64,000 nt of DNA, from the NCBI RefSeq assembly GCF_020510525.1, contig NZ_CP075188.1, positions 2,170,001-2,234,000 of the forward strand, given 5' to 3'. This document shows positions 1-8,900 of the stretch, piece by piece (the stretch's first letter is position 1; the number at the start of each line of letters is the position of its first letter). Source of the DNA: Quatrionicoccus australiensis (GTDB lineage: Bacteria > Pseudomonadota > Gammaproteobacteria > Burkholderiales > Rhodocyclaceae). The notes under the pieces are model-generated. The model had not been told where the DNA came from, ran no database searches, and saw nothing but the letters and a program-made list of their open reading frames with translations. Position numbers and translations under genes: made by a program.

Positions 1-186
1 TAAAGATGGCTCATTTATTACATCTCGTATCGCCTCTGGAACTCTAGCAAGTTGCAATTCAAGTGAACGCTTCTCAATTTCCAACTTTGAAATTATTGCT
101 TCTTTTTCAGCCAGCAAATCACAAAGCGCCAAGTTTTGGATTTTGCCGACTATAGATTTTTCTTCAGATGTACTGTCTACACTCAT
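1..186 (-). CDS. Capsule operon gene of unknown function (N-terminal fragment, runs off window)
   Basis: The first 62 codons of a gene that continues beyond the left edge. Its ATG overlaps the TGA of the preceding hydrolase gene in an ATGA junction, so it is translationally coupled and belongs to the same operon. The visible part is charged and heptad-like from about residue 20 (alternating Leu/Ile with Glu/Lys), which suggests a coiled coil. There is no signal peptide or transmembrane segment in the visible part. Some capsule-locus glycosyltransferases begin with a coiled coil, but nothing seen here proves that role. Confidence 0.6.
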   Translation of the reverse strand, partial: MSVDSTSEEKSIVGKIQNLALCDLLAEKEAIISKLEIEKRSLELQLARVPEAIRDVINEPSL

Positions 187-1610
187 TTGGCGCTTTCTTT
201 TGTACCCATTAAATTGACCAATGCTTGTTGAGGAAGACTATTGGTGGTCAGATTTTCAGCCCTTTCAAACATCGCTTTGGCCTCATCGTTCTCTCCCGTT
301 GCTAATAGAACATTACCTATAAGGAAATACACTTCCCACGCGGCCGCCACATCAACACTATCCAAATTAAAGCTAAGTAGATGTCGCGCAGCCGCATAGT
401 AACCCGCCTCAAATGCATGACGCGAAAGTAAATACTTGGCATTAAAATTGTTCTGCCTTGAAAGGACACTCATAAAAATAACTTGTAGATCAGACAAATG
501 GTTACACTTGAAAAATCTATTCAATATTTCACTTGGAACACAATCACGGTTAGCAGCTAGCAATGCCAATCCCATAACGTCAACCTGATCAGAAATAATT
601 CGAGAATAACGACTTGTTTCAATTATTCTATCAACCAATTCCATAGAGTATCTTAGGCCGAGCTGCAGTACTCCTGCAGCCATACGGTCGGGCAACACAT
701 CATCGTTGAATATATTAAAATAATCGTTTATCCAGAAATTATCCGCGCCAGCCAATTTAGCGCATCTAGAAGCGCTAATCCAAAATGAATCCCAATCTTT
801 TCTTTTAAAATATACAATACTTTTTTTAAAATGCCAGACACTGTCCATTACATCTTCATCGAAAAAAATCGGCAATGTTTGGGGTTCACCTTCGAACTCT
901 CTAAGCCATGGCAGAGTCATCAACGCGCGACGAATTTGCTCCGTATTTGCAATAATATCTGGCGGAAAGCTAACGGATCGAAGATGATATATGTCATCAA
1001 AAAAACTATCGAGCGCCCCCTGAGATTTTAAAAATGGCTCAATACCATGCCCGGTATTAATATAAAAAATTTTTATTTCTGGCCGGGTAAGAATAGACGA
1101 ATCTTCAAGATGGATAGAATCATTTATTGATTGCACTGGAAAAATCATAAAAACAGAAGGTAGTTTTTCCGAAGCCAAAAGATCATTCGCTAAATTAGGG
1201 GCATCCCCCCCCCAAATTGCCTGCGCTCTTGAATGCCTATCCGAAAGTTTTAAATGAGCAGATACTCCATAGCACGAAGTTAAATTCGGTATTTTGTCTA
1301 ATTCAAGAGCCAACCGTACGGCTGCATACCCACCCATGGAAAAACCATAAGAGATAACCTTATCATAACCTCGCGCAACATCGGATATTTTATATATTAT
1401 ATCCAACCAATCGGTACAGAAAAAATCAGAATCACCCTCAAATATTATTACAGATATATTCAAACGCACAGCACGCTTGTAATGATAAGGTAATTTTCTC
1501 TGGGTAAAATATGCTGGAGAAAATACAATGAGAAGCGTGTCTGAACCATTTTCAACTCTGCTCATTAACGTTTGGCTCCCAACCCTCTCTCTAAGCTGTG
1601 TATTACTCAT
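183..1610 (-). CDS. Alpha/beta-hydrolase fold protein with C-terminal TPR-like region, capsule operon
   Basis: A 475-residue protein. The N-terminal third resembles an alpha/beta hydrolase: a central strand leads into the nucleophile elbow GFSMGG at residues 89-94, with Ser91 as candidate nucleophile. A later GHG motif, at about 190, could carry the catalytic His. The C-terminal third has helical repeats resembling tetratricopeptides (AAAWEVYFLIGNVLLATG and following). It overlaps the kpsT stop by 8 bases and the next gene by 4. There is no signal peptide, so it is probably cytoplasmic. Its place in the exporter operon suggests action on the polymer or its lipid carrier, but the substrate is unknown. 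Codons 133-136 contain a run of nine G, a possible slippage site. Base composition is clearly more AT-rich than in the core genes of the window. Confidence 0.75.
   Translation of the reverse strand: MSNTQLRERVGSQTLMSRVENGSDTLLIVFSPAYFTQRKLPYHYKRAVRLNISVIIFEGDSDFFCTDWLDIIYKISDVARGYDKVISYGFSMGGYAAVRLALELDKIPNLTSCYGVSAHLKLSDRHSRAQAIWGGDAPNLANDLLASEKLPSVFMIFPVQSINDSIHLEDSSILTRPEIKIFYINTGHGIEPFLKSQGALDSFFDDIYHLRSVSFPPDIIANTEQIRRALMTLPWLREFEGEPQTLPIFFDEDVMDSVWHFKKSIVYFKRKDWDSFWISASRCAKLAGADNFWINDYFNIFNDDVLPDRMAAGVLQLGLRYSMELVDRIIETSRYSRIISDQVDVMGLALLAANRDCVPSEILNRFFKCNHLSDLQVIFMSVLSRQNNFNAKYLLSRHAFEAGYYAAARHLLSFNLDSVDVAAAWEVYFLIGNVLLATGENDEAKAMFERAENLTTNSLPQQALVNLMGTKESAK
1205..1213 (-). repeat. 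Homopolymer G9 tract inside the hydrolase gene
   Basis: Nine consecutive C on the plus strand (nine G on the coding strand) form the codons for Trp133-Gly-Gly-Asp. Gain or loss of one base would shift the frame early in the protein. The tract is intact and in frame in this copy. Confidence 0.85.
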
Positions 1611-2250
1611 TTGTGTATTCTGAATAAGCCTCGTCGATAGAATTAAACGAATCTAATTTACCGTTACGCAATATAGCGGCTGTGTTGCAATATTCTCGAA
1701 TATTCCCGGGATCATGGGAAACCAGGAGCAACGCCCGATCACTACGCTGCTCAAATAATTCATAATGACATTTCGCGTGAAATCGACTATCCCCTACTGC
1801 GATAACCTCATCTATTAGATAGCAGTCAAATTCAATTGCCATTGTCAAACCAAATGCTAACCTAGCGCGCATGCCGCTCGAGTATGTTTTAACCGGCTCC
1901 AAAAGGTAAGAACCTAGCTCTGTAAAATCTTCGATAAAAGGACGAATTTTATAAAAATTAACCCCATACACCCGAGATATAAATCTTATATTATCCAGTC
2001 CAGATAATGAACCTTGAAATCCGCCAGCAAATGCTAGCGGCCATGAAACTGACATTTTTCTAGTTACGGTTCCACTTGTCGGAGCTTCTACACCAGAAAT
2101 TATCTTAATCAAGGTAGACTTCCCAGCACCATTTCGTCCGAGAATCCCAACCCGCTGTCCCATTTCTATTTTAAGTGATGCATTTTTCAAAACCACATTT
2201 CTACCGTTACGAGTTTCATATGATTTTGTTACATTATCAAGATAGATCAT
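1603..2250 (-). CDS. kpsT: Capsular polysaccharide ABC exporter, ATP-binding subunit (KpsT-like)
   Basis: A 215-residue ABC ATPase that powers export of capsular polysaccharide across the inner membrane together with the KpsM-like permease. Walker A GRNGAGKST is at 38-46, the ABC signature SSGMR at about 124-128, Walker B CYLIDE at 143-148 and the H-loop SHD at 178-180. The size and the short helical domain match the KpsT/CtrD/Wzt-N group. I start it at the ATG (2250), which overlaps the kpsM stop as ATGA and has GGAG five bases upstream. A GTG two codons earlier is also open. It overlaps the hydrolase gene by 8 bases. Confidence 0.92.
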   Translation of the reverse strand: MIYLDNVTKSYETRNGRNVVLKNASLKIEMGQRVGILGRNGAGKSTLIKIISGVEAPTSGTVTRKMSVSWPLAFAGGFQGSLSGLDNIRFISRVYGVNFYKIRPFIEDFTELGSYLLEPVKTYSSGMRARLAFGLTMAIEFDCYLIDEVIAVGDSRFHAKCHYELFEQRSDRALLLVSHDPGNIREYCNTAAILRNGKLDSFNSIDEAYSEYTNE

Positions 2251-3047
2251 TCGCACTCCAGCCTATTTCTTACAACTTTTGTCAACAAAAGCGCGATTAA
2301 AACAAATGCCAAGCTAACAAATAAAAAATATTGGATGTCATAATGCGTTCTTATTGAAGAGCCAAATTGGCCGCTACGCATTAACTCAGTAGCTGTAACT
2401 GTTGGAACAAAAACTGCATAGGATTGAACGCTCGAAGGCAACCAGTCTACTAAAAAAAAAGCTCCCGACAAAGGCATCATAAAATAGCTTATTGGATGCC
2501 AAAATCGATCTACAATATCACTTAGTGAATTTAAACAACCTAATGTTGTAGAAAGTCCAAAACTAAATATCGCTAAAATAGCCCAACCTTGTAACATAGG
2601 AAATATAGAAGATGGCGGCTCCATAAATCCGAGCGTTATCATAAACAATTCAACAACTATAAAAGAAAACGTTGTTGTTAGAAACTCCAGAATAAACCGG
2701 GCTAAAAATATATCAAGGAGAGTCACGTTCCGATGATATAAAAGACTCCTATTTGACTCTATGGCCACAAGAGATCTACCTGTGGAATTTCTCCACAACA
2801 AAACTGTAGCATACCCGGTCACCACGAACGGTATTACCGGCAACTTAGAGCCGTGAATGCTGGATGTTGCCGCCCATAGCGCGGCTATCCCAAATGTAAA
2901 AAACAAAGGTTCTACAAAGGCCCATAAAAAACCAATATTATTACGCCCATATCTAGTTATAACCTCGCGCATTAATAAAGCCCAAATGACCCTTGTTTGC
3001 GTAAAAAACAAGCGGTTCAGAGAACGAATTGATTTATCAATTCTCAT
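2247..3047 (-). CDS. kpsM: Capsular polysaccharide ABC exporter, permease subunit (KpsM-like)
   Basis: A 266-residue ABC-2 type permease with about six hydrophobic segments. The N-terminal amphipathic stretch is typical of the family (ALLMREVITRYGRNNIGFLW). It forms the inner-membrane channel for the polymer with KpsT. The open frame extends 21 codons upstream. I chose the internal ATG at 3047 because the family starts just before this amphipathic helix and the longer form would overlap kpsE by 74 bases; the chosen form overlaps by 11. A run of nine T lies in the coding sequence (codons for Ala-Phe-Phe-Leu). The gene is strongly AT-rich relative to the chromosome core. Confidence 0.9.
   Translation of the reverse strand: MRIDKSIRSLNRLFFTQTRVIWALLMREVITRYGRNNIGFLWAFVEPLFFTFGIAALWAATSSIHGSKLPVIPFVVTGYATVLLWRNSTGRSLVAIESNRSLLYHRNVTLLDIFLARFILEFLTTTFSFIVVELFMITLGFMEPPSSIFPMLQGWAILAIFSFGLSTTLGCLNSLSDIVDRFWHPISYFMMPLSGAFFLVDWLPSSVQSYAVFVPTVTATELMRSGQFGSSIRTHYDIQYFLFVSLAFVLIALLLTKVVRNRLECE
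2452..2460 (-). repeat. Homopolymer T9 tract inside kpsM
   Basis: Nine A on the plus strand, nine T on the coding strand, in the last third of kpsM. It is in frame here. Poly-T of this length is less decisive than poly-G because the gene is AT-rich. Confidence 0.7.
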
Positions 3048-4146
3048 GATGCTCACGAACGCCGGAAACAAGAAGGCCGCCAATTCCCCATGCCAATAAT
3101 CCAAAAACAAAAGTAATGAATATTTTTTCTATTCGGCGAGGCTCCATTGATTCATCAGGCAAACTTGGTTGAACAATTCGTTCAAGATAAAGCTGCTTAC
3201 GTTGAGCTTCATTCTTGGCTTGTTCAAATGTGCTCATGGCGCTAGCCAGCATCTTTTCAGAAAATTCTCTTTCCAATACGAGTCGTTGATACTCCGCAAC
3301 CTTACTGGCAAGAGAGCGTTCACCGCCAGTGACTCTACGGGTTTCTACGTCTATTTCGCTGTTAAGCAAACCAACGCGTTGACGCAACACAGGCAATTGC
3401 GGATTTTCCTTGGCAAGTTTTTCCAGCTGCATCACCTGCGCTTTAGTCGAAATCAACTCGTCCTGCAGTTTTGCAATTTGCTGCAAAGGAATAGTTGATT
3501 GCTTTTCCGGATCGATCACCCCCTTGGCATTTCGATATTGGGATAAAGCCAGGGCGGCAGCTTTCGCTTTGCTCTGTGCTTCGGCAACTTCGGCGGTGGC
3601 AAAGCGGATCATGTCCTGGCGGCCCCGCTCGTTCAGCTTGTTAACCAGACTCTCGGCCAGCTCAACGAGGCGTTGATTGACGCTTTGCGCTCCTTCGGGG
3701 GTAAAGGCACGAACGGTCAGGGTTGTAATTGAAGAGGTTGAATCAAGCTGGACGTTTACCTTTTTCTGGTAGTACTGGTGAAAGGCTTCCAGGCTCTCAT
3801 CCCAATCCGTACCGGCAAAACGGCTGAACAAGTCGATTTTTGATGATGAATAGGCTTCCTTGATCTTTAGCTCATCGTTAAGAGCTTTCAGCGCATCACG
3901 AGACAGCACGTAATCCTGAACGGTATAGGAATCATCCTGCGCCTTGGAGAAGCCGGCTCCTTTAAGAATCAGGCCGAGAGGAGAGGCAGATTGCCGCTCG
4001 GGGCTGCGCACCACGAACCGTGACTCGGAAATATATACATCAGAAGCAATCAAGCCAAAATAGAGGATGGACAAGCTTGTGGGAATGATCGTGGTGATCA
4101 GCAGCAGCTTGTTACGGAACAACTCAGTAATGGATTTCAATTTCAT
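3037..4146 (-). CDS. kpsE: Capsule export inner-membrane/periplasmic protein (KpsE-like, PCP family)
   Basis: A 369-residue polysaccharide co-polymerase type protein. Transmembrane segment 1 is near residues 14-34 and a second at about 340-362. Between them lies a long periplasmic helical region (about 150-320) rich in Ala, Glu, Gln and Lys, as expected for a coiled coil. The stretch ESRFVVRSPE after the first membrane helix is typical of the KpsE/CtrB group. It should link the KpsMT exporter to an outer-membrane polysaccharide export protein, which is not in the window. The start ATG overlaps the stop of the manC-type remnant as ATGA, and an AGAGG Shine-Dalgarno sits just upstream. Confidence 0.9.
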   Translation of the reverse strand: MKLKSITELFRNKLLLITTIIPTSLSILYFGLIASDVYISESRFVVRSPERQSASPLGLILKGAGFSKAQDDSYTVQDYVLSRDALKALNDELKIKEAYSSSKIDLFSRFAGTDWDESLEAFHQYYQKKVNVQLDSTSSITTLTVRAFTPEGAQSVNQRLVELAESLVNKLNERGRQDMIRFATAEVAEAQSKAKAAALALSQYRNAKGVIDPEKQSTIPLQQIAKLQDELISTKAQVMQLEKLAKENPQLPVLRQRVGLLNSEIDVETRRVTGGERSLASKVAEYQRLVLEREFSEKMLASAMSTFEQAKNEAQRKQLYLERIVQPSLPDESMEPRRIEKIFITFVFGLLAWGIGGLLVSGVREHHEN

Positions 4147-4538
4147 CCTCTTCCGTAATAATCGTGGAAACTAACGATATCGTCTTCAGCAAGGTACTCG
4201 CCGCTTTGTACCTCGATCAAGACCATAGTAACAACACCTTGATTTTCAAGTCTGTGTGGATGCCCGGTAGCGATATATCTGGGCTCTAGGAGAAACGAGG
4301 CCGGAATCTGTCCGTCGGTAACTTCGTGGAATACATCTTCGGTCTTGAAGAGGAACTCGCGATTGGTCACGGTGAGCACTTGTGTCACATCGCCCAGATG
4401 AGCACCACGCAGAAAGGCTTTTTGTAGCAGACTTTGTCCGTCTGCAAGACGGATGAAGGGTTTCGGATGTGATTCTCGAGACACCGGCCAAAGACGAGAG
4501 CCTGCGCCTCCACAGAGAGTTACGGGAATCAAAGACAT
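4143..4538 (-). pseudogene. Remnant of mannose-1-phosphate guanylyltransferase (ManC/AlgA type) with large in-frame internal deletion
   Basis: Only 131 codons remain of a protein that is normally about 470 residues. Residues 1 to about 88 are the start of the nucleotidyltransferase domain, including the pyrophosphorylase signature LCGGAGSRLWPVSR and the HPKPF motif. From about residue 89 the sequence jumps to the last strands of the C-terminal cupin (phosphomannose isomerase) domain: PHRLEN, LIEVQSG, EDDIVSFHDYYGR. The middle, including most of the sugar-nucleotide site, is missing, so the normal reaction (GTP + mannose-1-phosphate to GDP-mannose) is not expected. The frame is intact and coupled by ATGA to kpsE, so translation through it may still matter for kpsE expression. 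It follows the oxoamine synthase after a 55-base gap. Confidence 0.85.
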
Positions 4539-4593
4539 TGCCTGTCACCTGAATGGCCAAGAAAATTTTGAAACAACATCGAGCAATGAATCA

Positions 4594-5922
4594 TCATATT
4601 TTATTGCGAAGCAACATAATCACCGCGTCAATTTGTTCTTTCGTATGTGTGTTGCTAACGAAAAAACGCAGGCGAGCGATACGCTCTTCGACAGCTGGAT
4701 GGATGATAGGCTGTACGTTAATGCCATGCTCGAACAGGTATTGCGAAAGCTTGGTGGATTTCAGCGAACCGCCAACGATCGCCGGAATAACTGCATAGCC
4801 CATCGATAGCCCGGTATCGATGCCGCTATCACGCGCCCTTTCAAGAAAATAGCTGCCCCGTTCACGCAGATCGCTTACCCGACCCGGCTCAGCAAGCATG
4901 ATACGGATCGCAGTAAGCGATGCTGCAGCCAAGGCGGGTGCGATACCTACGCTGTATACAAACCCCGGTGCGCCATATTTCAGATGCTCGATCAACGCCC
5001 TTTCTCCGGCGATGTAACCACCACAACCTGCGAAAGCCTTGCTCAGGGTTCCCATCCAGATATCGACATCCTTGCCCGGCAAACCGAAATACTCACGGAT
5101 GCCTCGTCCGGTGTCTCCGAGAACGCCCAATGAATGGGCTTCGTCGACCATCAGGAAAGCTTTGTAGCGCTGCTTGATATCGATAAAGCGCGGCAGGTCC
5201 GGGATGTCGCCATCCATACTGTAGAGACCTTCAATCACGATCAGGGTACGTTCGAAATTTCCGCGGATTTCAGTCAGAATTTGTTCTAACGAATCGGGAT
5301 CGTTGTGATTAAAAGCCCGGCGGGTAGCCCCGGAAAGTTTGATCCCCTCAAAAACACTGTTGTGGATCAGGCTGTCGTGAACAATCAGATCCTTGGGGCC
5401 GAACAGTGTGGCGATGGTCGTCACGTTGGTGGCGTGGCCGCTAACAAAGACGATGGCGTCGTCGACTTCATAAAGGCCGGCGATGGCTTCTTCCAGCTCG
5501 CGCTGGACGGGACGCTCGCCTGCGACCAGACGGCTGGCCGAGGCAGAAGTGCCGTAGCGGTCGATGGCATCCTTGGCGGCCAGGTTGACACGGGGATCAC
5601 CGGAAAGGCCAAGGTAGTTGTAGCTGGAAAAATTGATGTAGCTTTTGCCGCCAATACAGGTGGTGGCATCGGCCACGCCTTCATGGGTCTTGAAGTAGGG
5701 ATTCTCGATACCCAGTTTGCGGGCGGCAGCCTGCGGGATGGCTACTTTTTCGTAACCAGGAAACTTGTCGAAGCGACAGAACTTTTCCGGAATTTGGGCG
5801 AAATTCAGTGTCGACCGGGGGACTTCCGAAACAGTTTTCAACTGGTTGTCGCGTCGAGCCAAAAAGCGTTTGACCAACTGCTCCTTGGCATTTCCGACAA
5901 GTCCGAAATTTTGTTTGGTCAT
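4594..5922 (-). CDS. Alpha-oxoamine synthase family acyltransferase (RkpG/BioF-like)
   Basis: A 442-residue PLP enzyme of the alpha-oxoamine synthase family, which condenses an acyl thioester with an amino acid and releases CO2 (BioF, KBL, serine palmitoyltransferase). Visible motifs are the DEAHS PLP-ring site at 260-264, the Schiff-base lysine in TLSKAFAG (Lys295) and the HDSLIHNS region at 182-189. An N-terminal extension of about 90 residues precedes the fold. Its ATG overlaps the stop of the polyketide synthase (ATGA), so the acyl chain on the synthase ACP is the likely acyl donor. Rhizobial RkpG, next to RkpA in K-antigen loci, is the best family precedent. Biotin synthesis is unlikely because no bio genes are near. 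Confidence 0.88.
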   Translation of the reverse strand: MTKQNFGLVGNAKEQLVKRFLARRDNQLKTVSEVPRSTLNFAQIPEKFCRFDKFPGYEKVAIPQAAARKLGIENPYFKTHEGVADATTCIGGKSYINFSSYNYLGLSGDPRVNLAAKDAIDRYGTSASASRLVAGERPVQRELEEAIAGLYEVDDAIVFVSGHATNVTTIATLFGPKDLIVHDSLIHNSVFEGIKLSGATRRAFNHNDPDSLEQILTEIRGNFERTLIVIEGLYSMDGDIPDLPRFIDIKQRYKAFLMVDEAHSLGVLGDTGRGIREYFGLPGKDVDIWMGTLSKAFAGCGGYIAGERALIEHLKYGAPGFVYSVGIAPALAAASLTAIRIMLAEPGRVSDLRERGSYFLERARDSGIDTGLSMGYAVIPAIVGGSLKSTKLSQYLFEHGINVQPIIHPAVEERIARLRFFVSNTHTKEQIDAVIMLLRNKI

Positions 5923-8900
5923 TGAGTGCCCTGCTCTTTCTCGATGTCTAGCACAGCGGCCTCAAGGATTTCAGGAGGGATCGATTCACCATGTTGTGCC
6001 GCCATGCTGAAAGCTATCGCGGCAAGAGTACTGTTTTCTTCACCACAACCGACATCAGAGACCAACCGTTCCATAATACGGGCGGTGATCCGCTCTATGC
6101 TAGGACCTTCATTCAGCATCATGGCCGGCACTTGGATACCAAAGCGCTTTTCCAGACCAAGCGCCAGTTCGACGCCCATTAGCGAGTCGAGACCGAGATC
6201 GTGCAATGAACGGGCAGGATCGATTCGCTCCGTACTAACGGCGAGAATTTGCGCAACCTCTTGGGTAACCAGTTCGATAACCAAATTTTGTATTTCAGCC
6301 AGCGACTTGCTTTCGATCATAACCTTGAAATCATCGAGACTTTCAGCACTATTTACGGCTTCTTGACCATGTCTGCGCAAACTCGCAAAACGTGGTCCTT
6401 GGGCAGAGGGAAGCAAACGGGCTAATGCCGAAAACAGGAAATCGCCGATAGCCAGATTGCCTTGCGGCATAGTCAGCACACGACCAAGCATGTGCAGGGC
6501 CTCCTCTACACTCAACGAGTCGGCACCTAACCGGCTGGACAGTCCATCTTTCACGCGCTGATTACGCGTTAGATAACCTGCATCACCGATTGGCCCCCAG
6601 CCGATGCAGGTTACGGGCAAACCATGAGCTCGTCGCAATAAGGCAAGGCCTTCGAGCCAGGCATTGGCGGCGACGTAATTAGCCTGCCCAGGATTGCCAA
6701 TATAGGTGGTAATCGAAGAATAAAGTACGAAATGCTCGAGCGGCTGATTACGGGTCAACTTGTGGAGATTCCAGGCCCCCGTGATTTTCGGCAAAAGGAC
6801 TCTGGACATACGGTCGGGATTGAGATTGCTCATCATGGCATCGTCGATAACCATGGCCGCGTGGAAGATGCCCTTGAGTGGAAAGATGTCTTCATGTTGC
6901 AACACCTTGGCCAGCGCTTCGCAATCAGTGACATCACAAGCCAGAACGAGGGCTTCGGCTCCAAGATCCTGAATATTGGCAAGCATTTCCGCAGCTTCGG
7001 GGGTCGCCATGCCACGACGACTTAGCAAAACCACCTGCCCAGCTCCATTACGTGCCAACCAACGTGCTGTTTCCAGCCCAAAACCTGATAGGCCACCGGT
7101 CACCAGATAGCTGCTTTGACCGTCAAAGCGGGCTTGTTTAACTTGTGGCAAGAGCGACTGGGGCACGATGCGCGCCTCATCGAAACTGACAACCACCTTA
7201 CCGATCTGCCGTGCCTGCTGCATGTAGCGGAACGCATCAATAACCCGCTCAGCCGAAAAGGCTCGCACCGGCAACGGCGACAGCACCCCACTACGAAATA
7301 AGGCCATGACTTCGCGGAAAATACGCGCGGCCAGATCGGGCCGGGTGATCAGCAATTGGTCGGCATCGATCCCGAAATAACTGATGTTGTTCTTAAACAA
7401 CCGCAACCCAATGGGCGTATTCTCAAAAAAATCCCGTTTGCCAAGTTCAAGAAAACGACCAAACGGCCTCAGTATATGCAGGTTGCGGCGAATCATTTCG
7501 CCAGCCAATGAGTTGAGGATGACGTCAACACCCTCTCCATTGGTGGCTGCGAGAATCTGTTCGGCGTAGGCCAGACTACGCGAATCGAAGACATGGTCGG
7601 CGCCAAGCAAAGCAACAAATTCGCGTTTTTCGGCGCTGCCTGCCGTAGCGAAGACCTCGGCACCAAAATGTCGGGCCAGCTGCACCGCGGCAATACCAAC
7701 CCCGCCAGCGGCGCCATGGATCAGTACCCGCTCCCCCGACTGCAAATTGGCAAGTTGTTTGAGTGCGTAATAAACGGTAAAAAATACCGTCGGTACTGTA
7801 GCGGCCGCTTCGAAAGACCAAGCCTCTGGCTTTGGGGAAACGGCACTAGCCCGAGTCACGACATGACTGGCGAAACAAGCCGAACCAAAACCCATGACAG
7901 CATCACCGGGTACAAACTCGTCAACACGGAGACCGACGCGAGTAACCACACCGGAAAACTCCAATCCCAAGCTGGCACCAGCGAATCCATTTTCAACTGC
8001 CTCATCGGGCAACAGGCCCATAACGTACATAACGTCGCGGAAATTCAGGCCTGTGGCGAGCGGACGAACCTCGATCTCGTCCGCAGCCAGTTCTCGCTCT
8101 GGCTGCTCAAGCCATAACAAGTTGCGTAACTGGCCAGGAACGCGAAAATCGAGACAATAACGCTCCCCAGACTTCCCCTGTCCAGCGAATGCCAGTTGGG
8201 CTTTCTGCATACGCAAGACGTAGCGAGAGTTGGCTTGAAGGACGACTTCACTCTCACCATCAGAAGCCAGTAATTCATTGGTCAGCAATTCTGCCAAAAC
8301 GCTGGCTGAGCCTAATGCAGGCAGATCAATCAATTGACAGCCCAGACTTGGATATTCGTTCATGACCACGCGACCGAAACCCCATAAGGCGGTGTGAGCC
8401 GGATTGCACTGCTTGCCGTCGATAGGGTTAGCCCCTCTGGTAACCAAAGTAAGCTGGGGCAATTGAGCCCCGACTCCCAAAGCCTGAACCAGACTCAAAG
8501 CTTCGACCGGCAGCATATTGTCATCAACCGCTCGGTCGCCAGCAATAAGCAGCACGTGATCAATGCCCCCCTCTAACTCCAGTTGCAGACGGCGAAGCAA
8601 AGTCAGTGCAGAATCCTGGCTATTCAACTCTTCAGTATATTCGACGCTCACCGCTACTTGGCCGTGTGTCAGCATAATCTGCTGCAGAGATAGAGCAATC
8701 GCACTGGCGGATGAGTCGCCGGCTAACAATACCCAGCTGGAAGTTTCCGGCAAGATCTCGGGCAGGGAAGCTTCTCTGCACTTGGCCAGCAACAGGTAAG
8801 CACCTACAGGACTACTCTCACCCGCAGGCTCGCGACAAATTTCCACATCATCAAAACCCAATTCAATCAGTTCCGCTTGCCAAGTTTGGGGCACCTGCAT

